Of a stretch of DNA of 64,000 bases, positions 19,401-27,776 are shown piece after piece. The DNA lies in assembly GCA_019115385.1 (NCBI GenBank), contig DXDR01000093.1:20748-84747 (forward strand), in the 5' to 3' direction. A program made the translations under genes and the position numbers. Numbering within the stretch: the first letter of the stretch is position 1; each line of letters begins with the position of its first letter. Under the pieces are notes generated by a model. It was not told the origin of the DNA. It made no database searches and saw only the letters and a list, made by a program, of their open reading frames with translations. This DNA is from Candidatus Mediterraneibacter avicola. GTDB lineage: Bacteria > Bacillota > Clostridia > Lachnospirales > Lachnospiraceae.

Positions 19401-22400
19401 CGTCATAGAGCGGGTCGCCGCTGTGTCCTGCGTGTTCCTCTGCCGGACGTGCGTGATAAACGATGACCAGGTTGCCGTACTCGTCTGTGGTAAAGGAGTT
19501 GTGTCCCGGTCCACAGAGCTCATCGTTAAAGTCTCCACTTGTAAGCACTGGATAGGGCACTTTTGTCCAGTTGTCAACATTTGTCAGATCTGCATCCGCG
19601 TCTGCAGTCATCAGGCCTACGCAGTATTCCGCGCCGGTTGCCGCCGCAGAGAATGCAAGATATACTGTGCCGTCTTTTACAAAGGCTGCAGACCCTTCAT
19701 TTACCGCAATATTCACGCACTCCCAACTGTACTCCGGTGTAGTGAGCACGGTCGCATTGCTGGTCAGTTTCCACGGCTCCTTCGGGTCAACGGTTGCGAT
19801 GAATACCTTGCTCAGGTTTTGCTGTGTCTTGTCCGCCCATGAGACATAAGACTTCCCGCCTGCTTCAAAGTAGGTCATATCCAGGGACATTACCTGCAGA
19901 CAGGATTTATCTCCCTTCTTCGGTTCTACGCGAACCGGATCGCCCCAGGAATCCGGGTCTGTGATGTTTGTGACGTCATTGCATTTCATCATAAACGGAC
20001 GGATGTCAAAGCTATAGCCGCCCTCTCCAACAGCTGCCGTACTGATAAAGTACCAGGAGCCGCCGATTTTGTGAAGTTCAGGAGCCCAGATGAACTGGCC
20101 GTATCCCTCTGTTTCGCTTTCATCCCAGATGACATACTCTTCTGCATCCGCCAGACCTTCGATGGTATCCGCCACGCGGATGACCAGCCTGTCATAGCCG
20201 TCCGCTCCTTCCTTTCCATTGACCGGATAGGAAGCGGTGAAATAATATCTGTCAAGATCCTCGTCATATGTGATGCTCGGATCCGCACGTTCCTCGATCA
20301 GCGGAGCCTCCGCCTCTGTGAAATATGCAGAACCGCCGATGGTTCCGCGGATGGTGTATTCCATGCCGCTTCTCGTTGAGTCTGCCTTTTCAAGGTCGTC
20401 GCTGTTCCAGCGGATGGAATAGGGCTTTTGCTCGCCGTTGGAGTATTCTGCCGTAACCTCGCCGAATGCCTCGTCCAGCGCCGCCTCGATATCGGCTCCT
20501 GCTTCTACCGTAATTTCATCCTGTTTGTTGTATTCCAGTGAAGTGTTGTACGGGTTGGTAAATTTGTTTGTTACTGTGTCATATTCTGCCTGTGTCAGAG
20601 CCGTCTCGGACGCCCACACAGCGTACTCCGGAGCGTTTGTCACTTCCGGGATCACGAAATCTGTCTGTTCTGCCGCTGAGAATGTCTTCAGATCCTTTGA
20701 GGTCAGAAGATAAACCGTTCCCGCTTTGTTCTCTACAAACAGTCTGTATTCCTGAGCCGTCATATCATAGATCATATACAGCTTGGAGATATTCGCTACG
20801 CCGTTAAGTGTAACGGATGTCTCGCCTGTATATGTGATCAGATTCTCTGTATCGTAAAGGAATACCGTGTTGTTGTTGCCTCCGTCCGCCGCGATCATGC
20901 CGAACTTCCCGTCAGCCTTTCGGAAGACCTGGGGAGACACGTATGCCTTTACGCCCTTCGCGGTGTACATGATGGGCTGCTCTTTGTGGAGGACATCATA
21001 TGTACCCTCCTCATTCTCGGCCGCGATCATCATACCGCCGATCTGACCTTTCAGCGCGTCTGTATTCAGCCCCGGATCGTTGCTTACATAAGTTGCTACA
21101 TTGCCGCCTTTTGCAAGGACTTTTACTTTGAACTCTTTTGTAACCTCTTCCGTACCATCAAGGGAAAGCGTCGCCGTCAGTGTAACGTCTGTGTTCTCAT
21201 CCGGACGGGTTACTTTGCCATACTTGGAAATTACATCCGGCTTACTGGAATCCCAGTCTACCTTTGCGTCTCCCGTGGAAGTCGGCAGTGTGATATCCTC
21301 AGATATATATCCGGCGTTCAAGGTAAGCTGCTCTGCAAAAAGCTTCAGATCTTCTTCCGGATTTGCTTTTGGAACTCTTACAGTAAATGTCTTTGTATCG
21401 CTTTCGGTTCCCGCCGTGATCGTAGCCGTCAGCTTAACATCTGTATCGTTTTCCGGACGGGTTACTTTTCCGTCATTGGAAATCACGTTCGGGCTATCAG
21501 ACGACCAGGTAATGGTTGTAAATCCGCTTTTGCCCGTATTAGGAAGTTCGAGATCCAGCATAGTGGATTCCGGAATAGAAAGGGCTTCCTTATCTGCCGC
21601 AACCACTTCCTTTGCCGCAATACTGTCTGACAGATATTCCTGAGCCACTTCCTCTGCTGTCAGCGCTTTTGAGTATACTTTGAAGTCATCCATATAGAAG
21701 TCGCCGGAGCTCCAGTAATGCGGGCTGGCAGTGCCGAACCAGATGTATTCTGTCGTTTCAACAAAATCCAGCATAAACGGCGTGCCTTGTCCCGAGCTAT
21801 TGCCCAGAGTAGAAGGAGTCAGTTCATATACCAGCGCTCCATCTTTGTACATATGGATCTTCTGTGTATCCATTACAACGGTAATGTGTTCCCACCCTCC
21901 GTCGACTGTTATATTTCCGGCGAATTCTTTCATGTCCTGATAGGTGGTAGTTCCTTGTCTCGGACTGTTGTTAAAATACAGACTTCCATTGGTGGATAAT
22001 CCATAAAATCCATCCAGATCAGAATCACCTGACGAAAAGCTCCACACTCCGTTATAGCTGTCCACTGCATTTGCATCAATCCATGCGCTTACAGTAAAAC
22101 CACTTGATGACAGATCTGTTTGATAAAGTGGGTTTTCTGTCCTTATACGGCCTTTACCGCTGCCGGACTTCATAACGCCGTCGCGCACATCGTCTGTAGC
22201 AGTCGTGGGCACATTAGTGTTGGCCGGAGTCCCCTCTATACTGCTGTCAACAGAATCCTTAAAATCGCCGTCAAACTTGTAGTAAGCTACAAGATTGTCC
22301 CCGGGAGCGGCTTCCACTGTGGAAGCCCCTCCGGTGGGGATAACAAGCGACGTCAGGATCATTCCGCCTGCCAGCAGCAGTGACAGAATTTTCTTTTTCA

Positions 22401-22401
22401 T
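16423..22401 (-). CDS. Giant wall-anchored enzyme with two different GH43 modules
   Basis: A 1992-residue protein. Signal peptide; LamG (about 30-265); two atrophied Ig domains (275-345, 350-425); first GH43 (about 700-1019) with RADPSI, SLDMTYFE and NEGSAAF; second LamG (1050-1254); atrophied Ig (1265-1365); second GH43 (1367-1707) with LRDHYI, KVIDSTMIE and EGPIIFK; two FIVAR helical domains (1717-1840); Big_3 Ig (1847-1927); AVQTGDTTD, helix and KRRKRF. The first catalytic module is the type in the 10920-16337 protein, the second the type in 22430-26167, so this protein combines both neighbours. All three acids are present in both modules, so two activities on one arabinose-containing polymer are inferred. 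In the second module the usual DP after the base Asp is DH. It sits 28 bases after the first operon gene. Confidence 0.88.
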   Translation of the reverse strand: MKKKILSLLLAGGMILTSLVIPTGGASTVEAAPGDNLVAYYKFDGDFKDSVDSSIEGTPANTNVPTTATDDVRDGVMKSGSGKGRIRTENPLYQTDLSSSGFTVSAWIDANAVDSYNGVWSFSSGDSDLDGFYGLSTNGSLYFNNSPRQGTTTYQDMKEFAGNITVDGGWEHITVVMDTQKIHMYKDGALVYELTPSTLGNSSGQGTPFMLDFVETTEYIWFGTASPHYWSSGDFYMDDFKVYSKALTAEEVAQEYLSDSIAAKEVVAADKEALSIPESTMLDLELPNTGKSGFTTITWSSDSPNVISNDGKVTRPENDTDVKLTATITAGTESDTKTFTVRVPKANPEEDLKLFAEQLTLNAGYISEDITLPTSTGDAKVDWDSSKPDVISKYGKVTRPDENTDVTLTATLSLDGTEEVTKEFKVKVLAKGGNVATYVSNDPGLNTDALKGQIGGMMIAAENEEGTYDVLHKEQPIMYTAKGVKAYVSPQVFRKADGKFGMIAADGGNNNTVFLYDTENLITYTGETSVTLNGVANISKLYMIYDMTAQEYRLFVENKAGTVYLLTSKDLKTFSAAEQTDFVIPEVTNAPEYAVWASETALTQAEYDTVTNKFTNPYNTSLEYNKQDEITVEAGADIEAALDEAFGEVTAEYSNGEQKPYSIRWNSDDLEKADSTRSGMEYTIRGTIGGSAYFTEAEAPLIEERADPSITYDEDLDRYYFTASYPVNGKEGADGYDRLVIRVADTIEGLADAEEYVIWDESETEGYGQFIWAPELHKIGGSWYFISTAAVGEGGYSFDIRPFMMKCNDVTNITDPDSWGDPVRVEPKKGDKSCLQVMSLDMTYFEAGGKSYVSWADKTQQNLSKVFIATVDPKEPWKLTSNATVLTTPEYSWECVNIAVNEGSAAFVKDGTVYLAFSAAATGAEYCVGLMTADADADLTNVDNWTKVPYPVLTSGDFNDELCGPGHNSFTTDEYGNLVIVYHARPAEEHAGHSGDPLYDACRHAYVKPVLFDSEDMPVLNLSDEEFAMGGSEITVKVKVEGEYEEAKPVLEYNFDEELTDGKAKDSAGGNDATLHGEPAYVQDESYGQVLYLDGDNGDYMGGHDSYLEFPQGFFDGMDNVTISMDVNEVSRTGAYFTFGVGQDRNKYFFLKMQPTNLKLAITENTWSGEQVAEKSGAYPNNSRTWMNLKIVATPDRISLYRDGELIAERDVTVSMSDLGDDLLAYLGKSFYDEDLYFRGFFDNVKVYNFAMSGDEIARVYADEEAERIAMLEDVQRVADLFEIPNIDDIRGNITLPSVKDGVDISWTSSNEAVITSKEVSGKPAGVVTRQEKDTDVTLTAVFSKEGQESVTKTYDVTVKAKAPEVTEDDYVGYLFVHFIGNEAAASHEQTYFSISEDGLNWSELNGGKAVLTSSIGESGLRDHYIARAPEGDKYYMIATDLSIYHNQDGNSTWANAGGSGSHGIVVWESNDLVNWSEPWIAEIAPENAGCTWAPEFIYDESTGEYVVYWSATSIELNDDGSIKQEYENHTIYYAKTRDFRTFTDAEVYHSGGVNSEGKPIKVIDSTMIEHDGTYYRYTKNEMNSTIMIDKSDSILGEFTEIESDTLSTDAPTNPNVGLLEGPIIFKLNERTADGKEQWCLMGDRFATNRGYYPMITTDLESGEFRMLDDDEFSMPTNVQKYRHGYVMPVTEKEYDALQRKWGGDDYFSTFVLEDTIANAKAVNLNELTADSEAELTAAIKAAEARLAELTGSNDMDAVEEAAAELQSVIDNLVYFSTKELDDAIVAAEAIDPATLTEDSAAALADAIDAAKAAREAAAASRDQDAVKAAADTLNNVLGDLEYKVVRTFLSLEITAPTKTQYTLGEEFSAAGLKVYAVWDIDGKTVRFDVTDQAEVIAPDMKSVGDKLVTVRYTYTDDGGNEQTAETKFAIKVNPAPADEEERPTDPNQTPPQEGGAVQTGDTTDILPTAAACILAFAAAAAIAALKRRKRF

Positions 22402-22429
22402 GCTTTTTCATCCTCTCCTCTCATTATTC

Positions 22430-25400
22430 CTACTTTCTTTTCTTTCTTATGATAATCACCGCAGCCGCTGCTGCCAGGGCAATCACTGCTATAATTGCCG
22501 GCACGAGCAGGTTGGTGTCATCACCGGTTTGAACGGCTTTGTCATTTCCGTCGTCCTTGCCGTCATTCTGACCGCCATTGTCTTTGTCGCCGTTCTGGCT
22601 GCCGTCTCCGGTCTGATCTCCATCGCCGGTCTCACCCCCGTCGCCGGTCTGGCCGCCCTGCTCGATCTCATCGAGAGCAGCGATTGCCTGGTTCAGTTCG
22701 TCGATGGCTGTCTGGATCTGTGCCGGAGTGGACGCACTGTTTTTCAGGACTGCGTCCGCCGCGTCGATGTATGTTTTCAGATTCGCCAGAGACGCCTCTG
22801 TATATTTGTCCGTCTCGCCCAGTTTTGCATTTGCATCCGCAACCAGATTTACCAGTGTCTCACGATTGGCGGGTACGAGGCCCTGTCTGCCGCTGTCAAG
22901 CCGCTGAAGCGCCGCGCTGACTTCCGCCGCCGTTGCATTTGTTCCTTTTTCAAGGATTTCATTTGCATATGCAAGGGCGTCTGAGAATTCTTCCCAGGAT
23001 GCCGCCGTATAATCTGCTTCCGCGTATCCTGCGCTCTCGACTGCCGCCTGAAGTTCTGAATTGTCTACTGTCTGTCCGCCGTACTGCTGCATCACTCTTG
23101 CATATTCTGCGGCTGTGATACGGATCGGCGTACCGTGACGGGCACCTGAAGGCATGTCATAGCTTCCCGGTCTTGTAAATACCGCAGACGAAATATCATT
23201 TGTAACCAGCGGATAATAACCGCCCCTTCCATAATTGTCTACCAAAAGACAATATTCACCGTTTGCCTGATCATCCTCATTAAATTTGAAAATACTCGGT
23301 CCTTCTACTCCGGTATTAGAGTTCAGAGAGTCGGATTGAACAAATGTCCAGTTTCCTCCCAGAAGGGTGTCTGAAGTCTCTACATATACTGTTTTTCCAG
23401 GTACTCCAAATTCATTGTAGCCTTCCGCCTCATTTTTGGTGAATCTGTAGTACAGCTGATCTTCCTCATCATAGATTATTGTGGTATCAATATTTGATTC
23501 TCTATAATCTATAAATACTTGTGGATCTGTAAATGTATAGAAGTCTCTTGTCTTTGCGTAATATACGCGCTGCTTATTATCTACAGAAGGTGTTCTGGAG
23601 GCCCAGTACACAACGTACTCGCCCGTCAGCTCATCATATGTAATCTCAGGCGCCCATGTACACCCTGCTCCGATAGATGCGCTGACTTCTACCATTCTCT
23701 GTTCTGACCAGTTCACCAGATCGGTAGACTCCCACACCATCAGACACTGGCTTCCTGAATTCTGCGCTCTGGTCCAGTCACCGTTTCTATAAATACTCAG
23801 GTCAGTTGCGATAAGATAGAACTTGTCTCCTTCTGCCGAACGCATAATAAATGGGTCGCGCACACCCAGCTCGCCCAGCGTTGATGTAAGAACCGGCTCA
23901 TTGTTATTTAATTCCGTCCAGTTCAGGCCGTTCTGGCTTGACGCGAAGTAAATCTGCTCTTCGTCAGCAGCGTTCTGTCCCACGAAATATGCAAAGAAGT
24001 AGTCTGTATAGTCCTCTTCTTCAATTTCCTCCGGAGCGGCTTTCACCTTAATCGGAATATCCTTCGTTACAGTCTGGCCGTTCAGCGTCAGCGTCGCTGT
24101 CATAGTAACTACCGTATCATTGGCAGGTCTTGTAACAGTTCCCGCCGGAGTATCGTCATAGCCCGCCACTGTCGCCGGAATCGCATTGACATTTACGATG
24201 TCGGACCGGTCTGTGCTCCACTTGATTGCAATGCCGTTTACGCTTTCTTCCGGAAGTGTAATATTTCCTCTTACATCATCCTTATTAGGGATGTCGATGG
24301 AAGCAAGAGCTGTTTCCAGTTCTTCCTGCACATTCGGCGGAAGCACGGTTACCGTTATGCTGTTTTCAAATTTTTGTCCGTCAATTTCATAGGAAAACGG
24401 AAGAGTTACTGTCTTTGATTCTGTTATTTCCATGCTGACTGTGCCGTCAGTATCTATAATGTCAGTCTCTTCCCAGGTTCCCCAGGTCAGAGCCACGTTA
24501 TCTACACTGGCCGCAAGGTTCAGGTCGTCTGTCACCGTACTCAGGTTTTCATTTCCGGCTTTTACAACCCCGGGAATGTCTGCCATGAGCAGATTGCTCT
24601 TCTGCTCGGCTGTGGGAAGCGTCTTTGCGATATCGGATTCTCCCAGCGCGCAGGACCAGATCTTAAAATCAGCCAAGTTTGCTGTCAGCAGATCGTCGAC
24701 TTTATATAGAGACCTTCCGATATATCCGGCAACTTCATCGTCCACATCTGCATTCTGCTGTCCGCGGTTGGCATTTATATCAGCCAGAACATCCTGGATT
24801 GTGGAACTCTGATTCGTATAGGCCATCAGTTCTCCGTCAAGGTACAGAAGAATCACGCCGCCTCTTCCGACCAGCGTCACCGTACCATATCCGTTTACAT
24901 CGCCCATACCTGTACCACAGTTGTTGATCCTGCTCTCTCCACCGTTATTGATTCCTCCGAGGAAGCTTCCGCCCCATTCACTGGCGCTTGGATTCACAAA
25001 TATGTAATCCCCGGTTGTCTGCCATGCTCCGAGCTTATTTCCCAAAGCGAACAGCCAGTGCGCTGCCTGCGTCTGTGTGGTCAGCGTCGCCTGCACGGTA
25101 AAATCTGTACTGTCGTCAAAATCTCCAACAATCGAGTACGGAAGTTTGGCATATCCGTCATTTTTCATCTGCCAGACCGTATCGCCATTGTATGTAACAA
25201 AATCTGAATCATCCGCGTCTACAAGCGGCGCGTCGTTCCCATTTCCTGATACATCTGTCAGAACGTTTTCACCGCGGGACATATCATAGGAAGCGATCAG
25301 GTCTGATGTCAGATCGCCCGTACTCGTGCTGGTATCTACACCAAGATCCAGCATCAGCATGTTCATTTTTTCCTCCGCAGTCGGCATACTTGCCGCAACC

Positions 25401-26167
25401 TGCTCCTGTGTCAGAGCCACATCGTAGAACTTGATGTCTCCTACGTTGGCGGTCAGAAGCGGATCCGGTTCCCACAGAGACCTGCCGATATATCCCAGTA
25501 CGCCATCTTTTGGAACTACATCCGACATGCTGTAGCTGTGGGTTTCTTCTGCTATCGCTTCTCCATCCAGGTAAAGCGTAAGTTTATCGCCCTCCCCTAC
25601 AAGGGTAATCGTCCCGTAACCGGCGCCAAGGTTTTTCGAAGGCGAAGGAAGCCGGATCTCATCCGTCTGCGGGGACCCCACTTTGATCCCGGCCAGGATT
25701 TCCCCCTCGCGGTCTCCGACACGTCCCATCGGATTTACGAACACATAATTTCCAACATCATTTCCTGCCCAGGTGCCGACACCCTGTCCAATGCACCAGG
25801 CCCACTGCGCCGCCTTTGTAGAAGTAGACAGTGTGATCTCAACAGTAAAGTTATTATCTGTTCCAGTCACCAGTCCCTGAGGCAGTTCCGCATACTGGTC
25901 ATCCGCTTCGGGATCAGCCTCAAACTGAAGTATCGTGGTGTCTCCACTGGTCTTAAAATCACTGTCCAACGTGCCATATAATGTAGCATGTCTGTTGTTA
26001 CCCGACACGTCTGTCAGCTGATTCCCGCTGTGGGACATGTCATAGTGGGCCGTCATTTTCGGCAGTTCTACAGCTTCGACCGTTTTCGGCCCTGCCGCCG
26101 GCAGCATGGAAAACACAAGAGCTCCTGCCAGAACCGCCGCCATTGTTTTTTTGAGTTTCTTACTCAT
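22430..26167 (-). CDS. Wall-anchored LamG-GH43 enzyme, first gene of the operon
   Basis: A 1245-residue surface glycosidase and the first gene after the promoter at 26330. The ATG at 26167 has GGGAGG 8 bases upstream and starts a good signal peptide (MSKKLKKTMAAVLAGALVFS); the frame could extend to 26212 without a ribosome site. Order: two LamG domains (about 30-260, 292-525), Ig-like segments (540-700), GH43 (about 716-1031) with VRDPFIM, NIDTTII and VEGPSIF as base, modulator and acid, two FIVAR domains (1035-1170), a glycine/aspartate linker (repeats of GDGDQTGDG type), AVQTGDDTN, helix and RKKRK. Predicted to cleave arabinofuranosyl linkages at the cell wall. It is 28 bases from the next gene. 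Confidence 0.88.
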   Translation of the reverse strand: MSKKLKKTMAAVLAGALVFSMLPAAGPKTVEAVELPKMTAHYDMSHSGNQLTDVSGNNRHATLYGTLDSDFKTSGDTTILQFEADPEADDQYAELPQGLVTGTDNNFTVEITLSTSTKAAQWAWCIGQGVGTWAGNDVGNYVFVNPMGRVGDREGEILAGIKVGSPQTDEIRLPSPSKNLGAGYGTITLVGEGDKLTLYLDGEAIAEETHSYSMSDVVPKDGVLGYIGRSLWEPDPLLTANVGDIKFYDVALTQEQVAASMPTAEEKMNMLMLDLGVDTSTSTGDLTSDLIASYDMSRGENVLTDVSGNGNDAPLVDADDSDFVTYNGDTVWQMKNDGYAKLPYSIVGDFDDSTDFTVQATLTTQTQAAHWLFALGNKLGAWQTTGDYIFVNPSASEWGGSFLGGINNGGESRINNCGTGMGDVNGYGTVTLVGRGGVILLYLDGELMAYTNQSSTIQDVLADINANRGQQNADVDDEVAGYIGRSLYKVDDLLTANLADFKIWSCALGESDIAKTLPTAEQKSNLLMADIPGVVKAGNENLSTVTDDLNLAASVDNVALTWGTWEETDIIDTDGTVSMEITESKTVTLPFSYEIDGQKFENSITVTVLPPNVQEELETALASIDIPNKDDVRGNITLPEESVNGIAIKWSTDRSDIVNVNAIPATVAGYDDTPAGTVTRPANDTVVTMTATLTLNGQTVTKDIPIKVKAAPEEIEEEDYTDYFFAYFVGQNAADEEQIYFASSQNGLNWTELNNNEPVLTSTLGELGVRDPFIMRSAEGDKFYLIATDLSIYRNGDWTRAQNSGSQCLMVWESTDLVNWSEQRMVEVSASIGAGCTWAPEITYDELTGEYVVYWASRTPSVDNKQRVYYAKTRDFYTFTDPQVFIDYRESNIDTTIIYDEEDQLYYRFTKNEAEGYNEFGVPGKTVYVETSDTLLGGNWTFVQSDSLNSNTGVEGPSIFKFNEDDQANGEYCLLVDNYGRGGYYPLVTNDISSAVFTRPGSYDMPSGARHGTPIRITAAEYARVMQQYGGQTVDNSELQAAVESAGYAEADYTAASWEEFSDALAYANEILEKGTNATAAEVSAALQRLDSGRQGLVPANRETLVNLVADANAKLGETDKYTEASLANLKTYIDAADAVLKNSASTPAQIQTAIDELNQAIAALDEIEQGGQTGDGGETGDGDQTGDGSQNGDKDNGGQNDGKDDGNDKAVQTGDDTNLLVPAIIAVIALAAAAAVIIIRKKRK

Positions 26168-26329
26168 AGCCTGTCCTCCCATTTTTTTCGGTACCGCTGT
26201 TTCCAGGCACATTATATCGTTCCTTCACAGCGCAAGCGCCCATATACAGATGTTTTTACAGCCGGGACCCATCTTTCTGCTGTCCGGCTGTGTTCTCCTG
26301 CACACCGACGCTATTATACCTATGATAAA

Positions 26330-26357
26330 ATTATACCCCCCCCACCTATTCCGGCAA
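26330..26357 (-). promoter_or_regulatory. GH43 operon promoter with eight-G spacer tract
   Basis: On the minus strand a TTGCCG -35 (26352-26357), a 16-base spacer ending in eight G (26336-26343) and a perfect TATAAT -10 (26330-26335). The equivalent promoter at 2871-2900 reads GGTGGAGAAAGTGA where this one has the G run. One added G would give the optimal 17-base spacing. The leader to the ATG is about 155 bases. Confidence 0.6.
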
Positions 26358-26382
26358 TCACAAAACATTCACATTTTATCAT

Positions 26383-26399
26383 TTGTAAGTTATTTACAA
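26383..26399. promoter_or_regulatory. Operator palindrome upstream of the GH43 promoter
   Basis: A perfect inverted repeat TTGTAA-GTTAT-TTACAA followed by TACAAAT, with a second looser pair (TTTTGTGTGTTATTATACAAA) right after it. It starts exactly 26 bases from the -35, as at 2926. It lies between the glycosidase operon and the divergent AraR-type gene and is the best candidate AraR site. Confidence 0.6.
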
Positions 26400-26539
26400 T
26401 ACAAATTTTGTGTGTTATTATACAAATTAAATACAAGTCGTTTTATTGTGTTTATTTTTCTTTTATTATCCGGCGTATATGTGGGATTTTTTACGATATT
26501 TTATATTTCACGCAGATGATCATCCTGCATATACAACAT

Positions 26540-26600
26540 TTTTTCATTTGTGCAGATTGGATTTTTTTTCATGTAAAGTTTGTTTTTTTACTTCTATTTC
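26540..26600. promoter_or_regulatory. Distal regulatory block between the GH43 operon and the AraR-type gene
   Basis: TTTTTCATTTGTGCAGATTG and, offset by 30 bases, CATGTAAAGTT then a T run, matching the block at 3072-3140. It is a candidate site for the AraC-type response regulator, and it also lies in the promoter region of the divergent repressor gene. The gap 26168-26682 holds this block, the palindromes and the promoter, and no gene. Confidence 0.5.
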
Positions 26601-26682
26601 CAGTTTCTGTGAAAATAACTAAAATCCAAGTGTGTATTTTTTGAAAATAATTAAAAATTTTGGTTTTTAGGAGATGTATTTT

Positions 26683-27768
26683 ATGGCAATCAAGTATAAG
26701 TGGCTGGCCGACCGGCTTAAGGAAATGATCTATACCGATATTGAGAAGGGAATTGAAAAACTTCCTACCGAGCAAGAGTTGTGCAGCCGTTTCCGGGTAA
26801 GCCGCCAGACTGTCCGCCTGTCTCTCTCCCTTCTGGAACAAGAAGGCCTGATCGTTAAAAAGAGAGGCAGCGGCTCTTTCATCACAGGTCTGAGAAGCGA
26901 GCCCGACAGCAACATTATCGGCATCCTGATCTCCGACGACCAGGATTATATCTATCCCTCGCTGATCAATGACATACAGTCCGAACTGTCAAGAAACGGT
27001 TTCGGCTCCCGGGTGTTTGTGACTGGCTGCCGCGCCTCCACAGAACGGCATATTCTCTCGGAACTCCTGAAGCGGCCCCTGCGCGGGCTGATCGTGGAGG
27101 GATGCCGCAGTGCGCTTCCGAACCCGAACCTGGATCTGTACCGCAGACTGCGGGACAGCAGCACATCTCTCGTATTTATAAATAATTACTATGCGCAGCT
27201 TGACGGCTGTTCCTATGTAAAGGACGACAACCTTACCGGCAGCGGTATGCTGGTCCGGCATCTGACTGGTCTTGGTCACACTGCGGTGGGCGGTATCTTC
27301 CCGGCAGATGAACTGCAGGGCATAGAGCGTTATCAGGGCTTTGTGGAATCCATGCGGGACTGTGGTCTTCCGGTTCCTGATGAACGGATCGGCTGGTTCT
27401 TTTCCACGGATATGGAGCTGCTGATCAAAAAGAGAGACACGGATTTTCTCCGCAGGATCATCACAGAGCCTCTGGCAGACTGCACCGCCGTAGTCTGTTA
27501 CAACGATATGACCGCCTACTATCTTATCCAGGAACTGCGCCAGGCCGGACTGAATGTCCCCGAAGATATTGCGGTGGCTTCCTTTGACAACACTTATCTG
27601 AGCAGTTCCGAGCGAGTCGCTATCACTTCTCTGTCCCACAATCCTCATGAATCAGGAACAGAGGCTGCGCAGCTGATGGTCCGAAGGCTGAAAGGCCTTC
27701 CGGCACAGTCTCTGGAACTCCCCTGGGAGCTCAAAGTAAGGCAGAGTACGGGAAAGCCCGCCTCATAG
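26683..27768 (+). CDS. araR: AraR-type transcriptional repressor (GntR helix-turn-helix plus sugar-binding domain)
   Basis: A DNA-binding regulator that should release its operator on binding L-arabinose. The N-terminal GntR winged helix (about 5-70: PTEQELCSRFRVSRQTVRL) is joined to a LacI/GalR-type ligand-binding domain (about 80-360: NIIGILISDD, CYNDMTAYYLIQEL, VASFDNTYLSS), the hybrid arrangement of Bacillus AraR. The second ATG (26683) has AGGAG 9 bases upstream and is preferred over 26674. It is divergent from the GH43 operon across a region with palindromes resembling AraR half-sites. Its end overlaps the convergent response-regulator gene by 6 bases. The effector is inferred from family and neighbours. 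Confidence 0.87.
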   Translation: MAIKYKWLADRLKEMIYTDIEKGIEKLPTEQELCSRFRVSRQTVRLSLSLLEQEGLIVKKRGSGSFITGLRSEPDSNIIGILISDDQDYIYPSLINDIQSELSRNGFGSRVFVTGCRASTERHILSELLKRPLRGLIVEGCRSALPNPNLDLYRRLRDSSTSLVFINNYYAQLDGCSYVKDDNLTGSGMLVRHLTGLGHTAVGGIFPADELQGIERYQGFVESMRDCGLPVPDERIGWFFSTDMELLIKKRDTDFLRRIITEPLADCTAVVCYNDMTAYYLIQELRQAGLNVPEDIAVASFDNTYLSSSERVAITSLSHNPHESGTEAAQLMVRRLKGLPAQSLELPWELKVRQSTGKPAS

Positions 27769-27776
27769 GCTTTCCC
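27750..27776. terminator. Hairpin over the convergent ends of the AraR-type and response regulator genes
   Basis: GGGAAAGCC and GGCTTTCCC pair perfectly around a 9-base loop and span both stop codons. No clear U run follows on either strand, so termination activity is uncertain. Confidence 0.4.
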
